The notes beneath the pieces are model-generated. The model had not been told where the DNA came from, did no database searches, and saw nothing but the letters and a program-made list of their open reading frames with translations. A program made the position numbers and the translations under genes. Positions 45,095-52,945 of a stretch of DNA of 64,000 nt are shown one piece after another; position 1 is the stretch's first letter; each line of letters begins with the position of its first letter. Source of the DNA: CAIWHR01 sp963734055. GTDB taxonomy: Bacteria > Pseudomonadota > Gammaproteobacteria > Burkholderiales > Casimicrobiaceae. The stretch is taken from the NCBI GenBank assembly GCA_963734055.1, contig CAVTFQ010000002.1:558001-622000 (forward strand). Direction: 5' to 3'.

Positions 45095-46789
45095 ATGAAT
45101 CCACGAGCCTGGCGGATCGCGACGGGATCGTTCCTGGTCCTGGCGACGCTGTTCGCGCTCGCGTCGCTGTACGTGATCGTCCGGCAGGCCGTCTACATCC
45201 CGTACTGGGACCAGTGGGGCTGGGTCGACCGCTACGTCTCGCGGAGCGAGACGCTGCTCTCGCTCATCGGCACGCCGATCAACGGCCACGTCGTCGCGGT
45301 GCCGGGGCTGCTCTACTGGGCCGACATCGCGCTCGCGAAGGCGTCGAACCGCGTGAATCTCGGCGCGATGATGGCGTGCATCCTGGGAACCTGCCTGCTC
45401 CTGCGCGGCCGGTTCGCGGGCCTGGCCGACGCGTTTCGCGGCCGCACGACCGACGTGTACTTCGCCGCCACCGTCGTGCTCATGCTGTGGTTCCATCACT
45501 GGGAGAACCTGTTCTGGCCGTTCCAGGTTCACCTCTACCTGTCGATCTTCTTCTCCATCGCGTCCCTCTTCATGCTGTCGGCCGCCGCGGCGGAGGCGCG
45601 AGGACGGACCGGCACCCTCGTCGCCGCGTTGGTGCTCGGTCTCCTCGCGGGCGCATCGTTCGGTCCCGGGCTCGGCGTGTGGGCCCCGGCGCTGATCGTC
45701 ATCCTGCTCGGCCGGAGAGCCGCCGGGTGGAAGTGGGGGACGGCCGCCGTCGCAGCGGGCATCGCGGCGCTGCTCGCGTGGTATCTCTCGTCGTGGGTCG
45801 TCTACGAGTCGCACCCGATCGGTCTCGTGCCGTCGATCAACTTCCTCGCGTTGTTCCTGGGCTCGCCCTTCTTCCACGGCTACAACGAGCGGGTGCTGAC
45901 GACGGATTTCGCGCGGCTGGCCGTGCCGATCGCGGCCGGTTACGCGGGGCTGCTCCTCGCCTGCGCGGTCGCCTTCCGCGTGCTGCGCGTGCGGGCGCGC
46001 CGCCCCCTCGTTTCCGCGGAGCTCTTCTTCGTCGGCGTGATGGCGTTCGCGCTGGTGGCCGGGGCGATGACGGCGGTCGTGCGCGGCGGCGGCGGCGCGC
46101 CCACGCCGGCGCTGGCGTCGCGCTACGGCGTGCTCTGCCTGCTGTTCTGGATGGCCGCCGTGCCGCTCGCCGTCGCGTGGCTTCGTCCCCGGCGCATCCG
46201 ACTGGTCGCGGCCGTGCTGCCGATCGGCCTCCTCGCGCTCCTCGTGCGAAGCCAGGTCGACTATCTCGGGTGGTGGCTCAACTGGCGCAGCATGATCGCG
46301 GGGGCGTCGGCCTCGCTGGTCTCCGGCGTGCCGGACCCCGTGTTCCTGGGCTACGTGTTGCACCGTCCGGACATGGTCGAGCGCGTGACCCACGAGCTCG
46401 TGCGGCAGCGGCTCTCGCCGCTCTACGAGGAGCGATCGCGTTGGATCGGACAGGCGCTGCCGGAGTCGGCGGGCGCGGTCGAGCGCTGCGACGCCGCCGT
46501 CGTCGCTCCCGTGAAGCTGCCCGCGGGTTTCCGGCTCGCGGGGACGGTGCGGAGCGTGGGACTGCCTTTCGCGGAGCGGCCGGTCTTCGTCACCGACGCG
46601 GGCGGACGGATCATCGGGATCGGCAATGTCGACCGCGGCTGGTACGGAAGCTGGGGCAGTTTCGCTGCGCCGCGGATGCGATCCTGGCGCGCGTACGCGC
46701 CGGTCGACGAGGCGGGGCTCGGGTCCGTGCGCGTCTTCGTGACGACCGGCACCGGCTTGTGCGAGGTGATGCGGGCGTCCGGCCCTTGA
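45095..46789 (+). CDS. Polytopic membrane protein with C-terminal 'GWA'-like domain
   Basis: A 564-residue protein with about ten membrane helices in residues 10-400, in a layout like glycan polymerases or lipid-linked glycosyltransferases ('YWDQWGWVDRYVS', 'WFHHWENLFWPFQVHLY' with conserved aromatic and His residues). The C-terminal ~100 residues are soluble, bounded by two cysteines, with 'GTVRSVGLPFAERPVFVTDAGGRIIGIG', echoing the two lipoproteins of the cluster. It is divergent from UDP-xylose synthase. No known family is recognised with certainty; a role in surface-glycan assembly is inferred. Confidence 0.8.
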   Translation: MNPRAWRIATGSFLVLATLFALASLYVIVRQAVYIPYWDQWGWVDRYVSRSETLLSLIGTPINGHVVAVPGLLYWADIALAKASNRVNLGAMMACILGTCLLLRGRFAGLADAFRGRTTDVYFAATVVLMLWFHHWENLFWPFQVHLYLSIFFSIASLFMLSAAAAEARGRTGTLVAALVLGLLAGASFGPGLGVWAPALIVILLGRRAAGWKWGTAAVAAGIAALLAWYLSSWVVYESHPIGLVPSINFLALFLGSPFFHGYNERVLTTDFARLAVPIAAGYAGLLLACAVAFRVLRVRARRPLVSAELFFVGVMAFALVAGAMTAVVRGGGGAPTPALASRYGVLCLLFWMAAVPLAVAWLRPRRIRLVAAVLPIGLLALLVRSQVDYLGWWLNWRSMIAGASASLVSGVPDPVFLGYVLHRPDMVERVTHELVRQRLSPLYEERSRWIGQALPESAGAVERCDAAVVAPVKLPAGFRLAGTVRSVGLPFAERPVFVTDAGGRIIGIGNVDRGWYGSWGSFAAPRMRSWRAYAPVDEAGLGSVRVFVTTGTGLCEVMRASGP

Positions 46790-46798
46790 CGAATGGCC

Positions 46799-49135
46799 CT
46801 ACGGCGTGGACACGCAAGCCGTGTTGCACGCCGGCTGCTCGACATCGTCGCCCGAGTGGTCGAAGACATTGGCGCCGAGCGGGCACTTGAAGTTCGTCGT
46901 CACGTTGTAGCAGCCGATGGCGTGGAACTTCGGCGGCGCGTAGTTCTTGAAGACATTCTTCTGGCCTGCGCCCGTGCCGCCCACCGTCGCGAACACGTCG
47001 CGCAGCGTCGATCCGGGATTCCGCTCCGGGAAGATGCCGACGCGCGCGTTGGCGTCGTACGTGTTGCCGTAGAGCGTGACCACCGGGCTCGTGAAGCTCC
47101 GCTCCTCGCCGGCGAAGCCATCGGTCGCGTAGAGCGTGAGCCCGATCGTGTTCGCCTGGAACGTGTTGTTGGTGATGTTCGCCGTGCCCGAGGCGACGAA
47201 GAGGCCGTTGAGCGCATTGCCGACGAACACGTTGCCGGAGATCGTCTGCGTTCCGGAGCATGTGAGGAAGACCTCCATGCCGCTGCCTTGCCCGCCCGGC
47301 CAGTTGAAGCCGTTGGCCGCAACCCAGTTGTTCGTCATGTGGATGACGCTCGTGTCGGGCGTGATGCCCGACGCGCAGACGTTGACCCCGTTGACCCCCG
47401 CGCCGTCGATCGTGTCGAGGTTGAGCCGGACGACCGAGCGGCCGACATCGACGATCGCGTACGTGAGATTGTCGTGAAACGTGCTGCGGCGCGCCTCGCC
47501 TTCGGAGTCGTCGCGGATGTCGAGGCCCTTGCCGGCGTCCGGCGGCGCCACGGCGGGCGCGACCGTGTAGCCATTGCTGCTGATGTCGCTCGAGACGACG
47601 CGGACGTACGTGTACCCCCACCCCGAGAGGCCGTGGCCGACGCGGCTGCGGTTGATCCGCGCGTAACGGAACCAGGCGTTCGACGTTCCCGTCAGGAGCG
47701 CATTGGTCTGCGGGTTCTCCATGATGTCGGTCACGGAGACATTCACCTGGGGTCCCGGGAAGGAAGGCAACACCGAGCCGATCCCGCCCGCGAGCACGAT
47801 CCCGCGCGCGCCGGCAGCTTGCGCAGAGAGCCTGAGCCCGCGCAGGATGTAGCCCGACGCGCCGCGCAGGTAGAGCGCGTCACCCGAAGGCGGCGAGACG
47901 ATCGTCGTGTACTTGGAAACGCCGACGACCTTGATGTTGTTCTTGCCGAACTTGCCGGGCATGTACTGGTTGCCCGGGTAGCTGAAGTCGAGCGGCTCGG
48001 GGTACGTTCCCTTGGCGACGCGAATGATGTCGCCGTCGACCGAGTCCTGCCACGCCGCGGTGATCGTGGCGTAAGGATTGGCCGCGGTGCAGCCGGCGAG
48101 GCAGCTCGCGCCGGCCTTCACGAACCGCGTCTTCGCGCGGTTCCAGAACCCCGCGAGCGGACGGTCGCCGGCGGCGCCGAACGGAACCACCGCCGTCAAT
48201 GCGCCGTCCTGTGTCGTGTTGACGTACCAGAGGCCGTTGCGGAACACCGCGATGTCGGCGCGGCCGTCGCCGTCGTAGTCGAGGACGACCGGGATGTCGT
48301 TCGCCGCGCCGCCGAACGGGATGACGAGGTCGGGCGTGCCGTCGCGGTTGGTGTCGATGTACCAGACGCCGCTCCGGAACACCGCGAGGTCCGCGATGCC
48401 GTCGGCGTCGAAGTCGCCGACGAGTGCAGTGTCGCCCGCGAGCCCGAAGTGATACGTCCGGTCGGCGACGCCGTTGCGGAGTGTGCTCACGTACCACGTT
48501 CCGCTGCGGAAGACGATCAGGTCGGCCGTGCCGTCGCCGTCGATGTCGCCCAGCAGCGGCTGGTCGCTCGGGGCGCCGAAATAGTAGGTCGCGTCGACGA
48601 CGCCATCCTGGTGCGTGCTCGCATACCAGACGCCGCTGCGGAAGAGAACGAGATCGGTGATGCCGTCGCCGTTGACGTCGCCCGCGAGCGCGACGTCGCT
48701 CGCGACGCCGAACGGCACCGTCGCGTCGGGCACGCTGTCATTGTTGTAGTCGAGGTAGGTGACCGCGCCCGACGTGCGCCGCAGCGCGAGCTCGGCGCGA
48801 AGGCCGGTCATCGGCGCGGCAACGAAGTTGACGCCGGACTGGTTGGCGCCGAGGGTGGTGAAGCTCGCCGCCGCCGGCTTCTGCGCATCACCGGCCAGGA
48901 TGAACGTCCAGCCGGTCAAATACGGCGCCAGCGTGCCGCTCCAGCCGCTCGCCACCTGGCACGAATAGCTGCCAGCCGCATCGGTCATCGTGCAGGTCGC
49001 CTTGGGCGCCGTCATCTGCACGCCGGCAAGGCCGGTGCCGGACGCCGTCACCGTGCCCGAGATCGTCAACGCGTACGGCGCCGTCGCCCATCCGAAGGCT
49101 CCCGCCGACAACAATGGAATCAGCCACTTGCGCAT
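46799..49135 (-). CDS. Secreted protein with FG-GAP/VCBS-like repeats and right-handed beta-helix
   Basis: A 778-residue protein with a signal peptide ('MRKWLIPLLSAGAFGWATAPYA'), a short carboxypeptidase-like domain (about 28-105), and four to five ~44-residue repeats of type 'FG..SD..L.GD.DGDG..DL.VFRSG.WY'. These contain Dx(D/N)xDG calcium sites. A long beta-helix follows ('DGDIIRVAKGTY', then many 'V..N' turns). The C-terminus has several cysteines. It could be a glycan lyase/epimerase-like or adhesive surface protein; no catalytic residues are certain. It converges on the membrane-protein gene with 9 bp between. Confidence 0.85.
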   Translation of the reverse strand: MRKWLIPLLSAGAFGWATAPYALTISGTVTASGTGLAGVQMTAPKATCTMTDAAGSYSCQVASGWSGTLAPYLTGWTFILAGDAQKPAAASFTTLGANQSGVNFVAAPMTGLRAELALRRTSGAVTYLDYNNDSVPDATVPFGVASDVALAGDVNGDGITDLVLFRSGVWYASTHQDGVVDATYYFGAPSDQPLLGDIDGDGTADLIVFRSGTWYVSTLRNGVADRTYHFGLAGDTALVGDFDADGIADLAVFRSGVWYIDTNRDGTPDLVIPFGGAANDIPVVLDYDGDGRADIAVFRNGLWYVNTTQDGALTAVVPFGAAGDRPLAGFWNRAKTRFVKAGASCLAGCTAANPYATITAAWQDSVDGDIIRVAKGTYPEPLDFSYPGNQYMPGKFGKNNIKVVGVSKYTTIVSPPSGDALYLRGASGYILRGLRLSAQAAGARGIVLAGGIGSVLPSFPGPQVNVSVTDIMENPQTNALLTGTSNAWFRYARINRSRVGHGLSGWGYTYVRVVSSDISSNGYTVAPAVAPPDAGKGLDIRDDSEGEARRSTFHDNLTYAIVDVGRSVVRLNLDTIDGAGVNGVNVCASGITPDTSVIHMTNNWVAANGFNWPGGQGSGMEVFLTCSGTQTISGNVFVGNALNGLFVASGTANITNNTFQANTIGLTLYATDGFAGEERSFTSPVVTLYGNTYDANARVGIFPERNPGSTLRDVFATVGGTGAGQKNVFKNYAPPKFHAIGCYNVTTNFKCPLGANVFDHSGDDVEQPACNTACVSTP

Positions 49136-49264
49136 GAATCGTATCCTTGCGTGCATCGCCGCGCGCATCCTTCGAGTATCCGGGAATTTTATGCAAATGT
49201 CATGCCCCCGACGACGCCCGCGCGACGGACGGCGTGCGCTCGAGTGAGTGCGTCGCCAGGACGC

Positions 49265-50617
49265 TCAGGTTCGAAATGCCGATTCCATCGCGTCGCGGAA
49301 GAGAACCGCCTCGCCGGCAGGATCGAGCGCGACATCGTCGCGACGAACGATCGCGTGCGCCGCGACGGGGCGCACGAGCTTCGCGCCGTGCGCGAGTCCG
49401 AGCGGAAGCGCGCCGAGCTCGAGCGAGCGCCGCGCCGGCAGGAGCTTGCCGTAGACCGTGTAGCCGCCCTCGCCGTCGAGCGTCTCGCCGGCGGCGAGAT
49501 CGCGTTTGGCCGTCGCCGCGACGTCGCCGTGCCATCCGATCGCGGCGCCGGTCGGCTCGCCGCGCAAGCCGGCCGAGGCAACGCTGATGCCGAGCTCGAG
49601 GCCGATCGCGTGATACGGCTTGTACATCGCCGCGTACCGGCCCGACGGATCGGTCGAGAATCCATATTCGCCGAAACACTGGCGCACGTAGTCTTCACCG
49701 GACGGGTCACCGGCGCAGAACGTCACGTACACGCCCCAGCGCAGGTCGCGAAACACTGGCCGCCCGTCGCGTTCGACGCTCGAGATCACCTCGACCTGCC
49801 CGGCGTGGTGAAGCGAGCCACCCTCGTCGCGCGGGCGCAGCACCCGCGGCAGGTCGTCGACGCCGCATGGAGGAAACGCGAGGCCGTCCGGCGCGGGACG
49901 GAGCCCAGTGGCATTGGCGACGGCCGCCATCTCGATCGCGCTCTTCGTGCCGTCGAGGAACGAGTTGAACATCCGCGCGTTGAAGTCGCCGGCCGCGACC
50001 CTCTCGGGCGTGAACCCGTAGTACGGCCACACGGTGTCCGGCGTCGACGCGTGGTACTCGGGCAGGTATTTCGTCCCTTTGCCGGCAGCGACGACCTCGA
50101 ACCCGGCAGCGCGGCACCAGTCGACCATTTCGCAGACGAGCGCCGGCTGGTCGCCGTAGGCGAGCGAGTAGACGATGCCGGCCTCGCGCGCGCGTCGCGC
50201 GAGGAGCGGTCCCGCGAGCGCGTCGGCCTCGACGTTGACCATCACGACGTGCTTGCCCTGCGCGCAGCAGGCGAGCGCGTGCCGGATGCCGGCCGCCGGA
50301 TCGCCGGTCGCGTCGATGACGATCTCGACCTCCGGCGCCGCGACGAGCGCGAGCGCGTCGTCGGCCACGAACGTGGCGCCGGACTTGCCGGCGGCGGCGA
50401 ACGACTGCGCGGCGAAGCGCTCGCGGGCCCATCCCGCGCGCGCGAGCGAGGCCTGGGCGCGCTCGGGGGCGAGATCCGCGATCGCGACGACGTGGACGCC
50501 GGGCGTGTGCTTCGCCTGCGCGAGGTACATCGTGCCGAACTTGCCGGCGCCGATCAGGCCGACGCGCAGCGGGCGCCCTTCTTGCGCGCGCGCGAGCAGA
50601 TGTCGATACAGGTTCAT
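49265..50617 (-). CDS. NAD(P)-dependent oxidoreductase with C-terminal SAF domain
   Basis: A 450-residue protein with a Rossmann start 'LRVGLIGAGKFGTMYLAQA', a homoserine-dehydrogenase/Gfo-like body ('IDATGDPAAGIRHALACCAQGKHVVMVNVEAD'), and a C-terminal SAF domain ('AKRDLAAGETLDGEGGYTVYGKL'). Similar proteins occur in sugar-acid and branched-sugar catabolism; the reaction is not known from sequence. Its start overlaps the permease stop by 4 bp. It is the third SAF-containing protein in the window. Confidence 0.88.
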   Translation of the reverse strand: MNLYRHLLARAQEGRPLRVGLIGAGKFGTMYLAQAKHTPGVHVVAIADLAPERAQASLARAGWARERFAAQSFAAAGKSGATFVADDALALVAAPEVEIVIDATGDPAAGIRHALACCAQGKHVVMVNVEADALAGPLLARRAREAGIVYSLAYGDQPALVCEMVDWCRAAGFEVVAAGKGTKYLPEYHASTPDTVWPYYGFTPERVAAGDFNARMFNSFLDGTKSAIEMAAVANATGLRPAPDGLAFPPCGVDDLPRVLRPRDEGGSLHHAGQVEVISSVERDGRPVFRDLRWGVYVTFCAGDPSGEDYVRQCFGEYGFSTDPSGRYAAMYKPYHAIGLELGISVASAGLRGEPTGAAIGWHGDVAATAKRDLAAGETLDGEGGYTVYGKLLPARRSLELGALPLGLAHGAKLVRPVAAHAIVRRDDVALDPAGEAVLFRDAMESAFRT

Positions 50618-51489
50618 CGCAGCGCGAGCGCGAGTCCGAGCGGCAGGATCGCGACCGCCAGGAAATTGCCGATCAGCACGATCGAGGCGACCTTGCCGGG
50701 TTCCTGGTGAAATTGCTCGGCAAGCATGAAATTCAGCACGGCCGGCGGCAGGCAGCCGAAGAGCAGCAGCAAGCCCTGCTGCATCCGATCGAGCGGCAGC
50801 ACGAACAGCAGCACCGCGGCGGTCGCGAGGCCGGTCAGCGGACGCACGAGCCCGCCGACGACGCCGATCCGCCAGCTCGAGCGCGGCACGTCCGACAGCC
50901 GCACGCCGAGCGAGATCAGCATGAGCGGGATCATCGCGTCGCCCGTGAGCTTCAAGGCCGTCATCAGCCATTCGGGCAGCGGTGGGTGGAACGCGGCGAA
51001 GGCGAAGCCAACGACGGTCGCGACGACCATCGGATTCCGCAGCAGCCGGCCGAACCGCGCGTGGTGGTCGATGATCCACACGCCGAGCGTGAAGTGCAGC
51101 AGGTTGGAGATCGTGAACAGAGCGACCATCGCGGAGAATCCCGGCTGCCCGAACGCGAGCACGGCAAGCGGCAGCCCCATGTTGCCGCAGTTGTTGAACA
51201 TCATCGGCGGCACGAACGTCCGCGCGTCCTCCCGCACGAGCCGCGCGAGCGGCCACGCGAGGAGGCCCGACCCGACGACGACGCCTATGCTGCCGAGGAT
51301 CAGCATCCGGTTCGCCGCGAGATCGAAGTCCTTCCCGGCGAGCGCGGTGAAGATCAGCGCAGGCGCGAGCACCGTCATGTTGAGGCGGTTGACCCACACC
51401 ATGTCGGGCTTCGTGCGGCGCGCCCACGCCCAGCCGAGCGCGACCACCAGGAACACGGGCACGATGATGCCGAGGACGCGCGCGAGCAC
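50614..51489 (-). CDS. AEC-family (auxin efflux carrier-like) permease
   Basis: A 291-residue permease of about ten helices, with 'TVLAPALIFTALA', 'MMFNNCGNMGLPLA' (the broken-helix Asn-rich motif) and 'SLGVRLSD'. The family moves organic anions such as malonate or malate. The start is GTG 51489, 15 bp after hslU. It is coupled to the SAF oxidoreductase, so a transport and oxidation pair is likely. Confidence 0.9.
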   Translation of the reverse strand: MLARVLGIIVPVFLVVALGWAWARRTKPDMVWVNRLNMTVLAPALIFTALAGKDFDLAANRMLILGSIGVVVGSGLLAWPLARLVREDARTFVPPMMFNNCGNMGLPLAVLAFGQPGFSAMVALFTISNLLHFTLGVWIIDHHARFGRLLRNPMVVATVVGFAFAAFHPPLPEWLMTALKLTGDAMIPLMLISLGVRLSDVPRSSWRIGVVGGLVRPLTGLATAAVLLFVLPLDRMQQGLLLLFGCLPPAVLNFMLAEQFHQEPGKVASIVLIGNFLAVAILPLGLALALR

Positions 51490-51504
51490 GCTTACCGCCG
51501 ACTG

Positions 51505-52833
51505 TCAGAGGATGTAGCGCGCGAGGTTGTCGTCGCCGGCGATCCCGGCCAGCCGGGCGTCCACGTACGCGGCGTCGATCGCGAGCGTCTCGCCGGTGTG
51601 CCGGCTCGCCTCGTAGGAGATCTCGTCGAGCAGGCGCTCCATCACCGTGTACAGGCGGCGCGCGCCGATGTTCTCCTGCTTCTCGTTGACCGCGAACGCG
51701 ATCTCCGCGAGCCGCCGGATCCCGTCGGGGCGGAATTCGAGATGGACGTTCTCGGTGCCGAGCAGCGCCTGGTATTGCCGGACGAGCGAGGCTTCGGTGT
51801 TCACGAGGATCTGCTCGAAATCCGCAACCGACAGCGAGGCGAGCTCGACGCGGATCGGGAAGCGTCCCTGCAGCTCGGGGATCAGGTCGGACGGCTTCGA
51901 CAGGTGGAATGCTCCGGAGGCGATGAACAGGATGTGGTCGGTGCGCACCACCCCGTACTTCGTCGTGACGGTGGTGCCTTCGACCAGCGGCAGCAGGTCC
52001 CGCTGCACGCCCTGCCGCGAGACGTCCGCGCCGTGCATTTCCTGGCGGCTCGCGATCTTGTCGATCTCGTCCAGGAACACGATGCCGTTCTGCTCGACCG
52101 CGGCGAGCGCGCGCGCCTTGATCTCGTCGTCGTTCAGGAGCTTCGCCGCCTCCTCGTCGGTGAGCGCCTTCATGGCCTCGGCGACCGTCATCTTGCGGAG
52201 CCTGCGGCGCGCGCCGCCCATCTGCTGGAACATCCCCTGCAGCTGGCTCGTGAGCTCCTCCATGCCGGGCGGCGCCATGATCTCCATCTGCGGGGCGAGC
52301 AGCGACACCTCGACCTCGACTTCCTTGTCGTCGAGGTTGCCCTCGCGCAGCATCTTGCGGAATTTCTGCCGGGTCGCCGAATCGGTCGGCTTCATGTCGT
52401 GGAAGCTGACCTCGCGCGCGGGCGGCAGGAGGACATCGAGCACCCGCTCCTCGGCCGCATCGGCGGCGCGATCGCGCACCTTGCGGGTCTCGGCCTCGCG
52501 CGTCTGCTTGATCGCCGCCTCGGCGAGATCGCGCACGATCGTGTCGACGTCGCGTCCGACGTAGCCCACCTCGGTGAACTTGGTCGCCTCGACCTTGATG
52601 AACGGCGCGTCGGCGAGCCGGGCCAGGCGCCGCGCGATCTCGGTCTTGCCGACGCCGGTCGGCCCGATCATCAGGATGTTCTTCGGCGTGATCTCCTGCC
52701 GGAGCGGCTCGGGCACCTGCTGCCGGCGCCAGCGATTGCGCAGGGCGATCGCCACGGCGCGTTTCGCATCGTCCTGCCCGACGATGTGCTTGTCGAGCTC
52801 GGAAACGATTTCCTTGGGGGTCATTTGCGACAT
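51505..52833 (-). CDS. hslU: ATP-dependent protease ATPase subunit HslU
   Basis: A 442-residue AAA+ unfoldase. It has Walker A GPTGVGKT at 57-64, the pore motif 'EVGYVGRDVD', the I-domain (about 110-240), Walker B 'NGIVFLDEIDKIA', and the C-terminal tail 'LARYIL' that docks into HslV. Its partner HslV is normally encoded next to it; here the neighbours are a permease and an esterase, and an hslV start appears only at 63770 on the other strand. The 'MSQMTPKEIVSELDKHIVGQ' start is that of betaproteobacterial HslU, yet no Shine-Dalgarno precedes it. Confidence 0.96.
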   Translation of the reverse strand: MSQMTPKEIVSELDKHIVGQDDAKRAVAIALRNRWRRQQVPEPLRQEITPKNILMIGPTGVGKTEIARRLARLADAPFIKVEATKFTEVGYVGRDVDTIVRDLAEAAIKQTREAETRKVRDRAADAAEERVLDVLLPPAREVSFHDMKPTDSATRQKFRKMLREGNLDDKEVEVEVSLLAPQMEIMAPPGMEELTSQLQGMFQQMGGARRRLRKMTVAEAMKALTDEEAAKLLNDDEIKARALAAVEQNGIVFLDEIDKIASRQEMHGADVSRQGVQRDLLPLVEGTTVTTKYGVVRTDHILFIASGAFHLSKPSDLIPELQGRFPIRVELASLSVADFEQILVNTEASLVRQYQALLGTENVHLEFRPDGIRRLAEIAFAVNEKQENIGARRLYTVMERLLDEISYEASRHTGETLAIDAAYVDARLAGIAGDDNLARYIL

Positions 52834-52846
52834 CGCGAGGGCTCGC

Positions 52847-52880
52847 GAAAAGAAAGCGGCCGCCCGGGGAGGCGGCCGCT
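52847..52880 (-). terminator. Intrinsic terminator-like hairpin between the esterase gene and hslU
   Basis: On the minus strand a stem of 10-bp arms (AGCGGCCGCC and GGCGGCCGCT, 52855-52864 and 52871-52880) with a 6-base loop is followed by TTTCTTTTC. It lies 66 bp beyond the esterase stop and only 14 bp before the hslU ATG. A second small palindrome CGCGAG/CTCGCG fills 52834-52847. It can end esterase transcription; whether it also controls hslU is a question. Confidence 0.65.
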
Positions 52881-52882
52881 CG

Positions 52883-52888
52883 ATTGTA
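52883..52888 (-). promoter_or_regulatory. Possible -10 box of hslU
   Basis: GGTACAATCGAG on the minus strand. Transcription would start within or just before the terminator-like hairpin, giving a leader of about 43 nt that folds almost entirely. It has the same -10 context as other genes here and no good -35. No sigma-32 heat-shock consensus is visible. Confidence 0.35.
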
Positions 52889-52945
52889 CCGCGAACGGCG
52901 GGAACCTTCGGGCCGCCGCCCGCGTTCGGTCGCACAGGGTGCGGG

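Noticed and set aside
46793..50710. Long plus-strand open frame (about 1300 codons)
   Set aside because: It is antisense to the beta-helix protein and the SAF oxidoreductase and has no domain or ribosome site.
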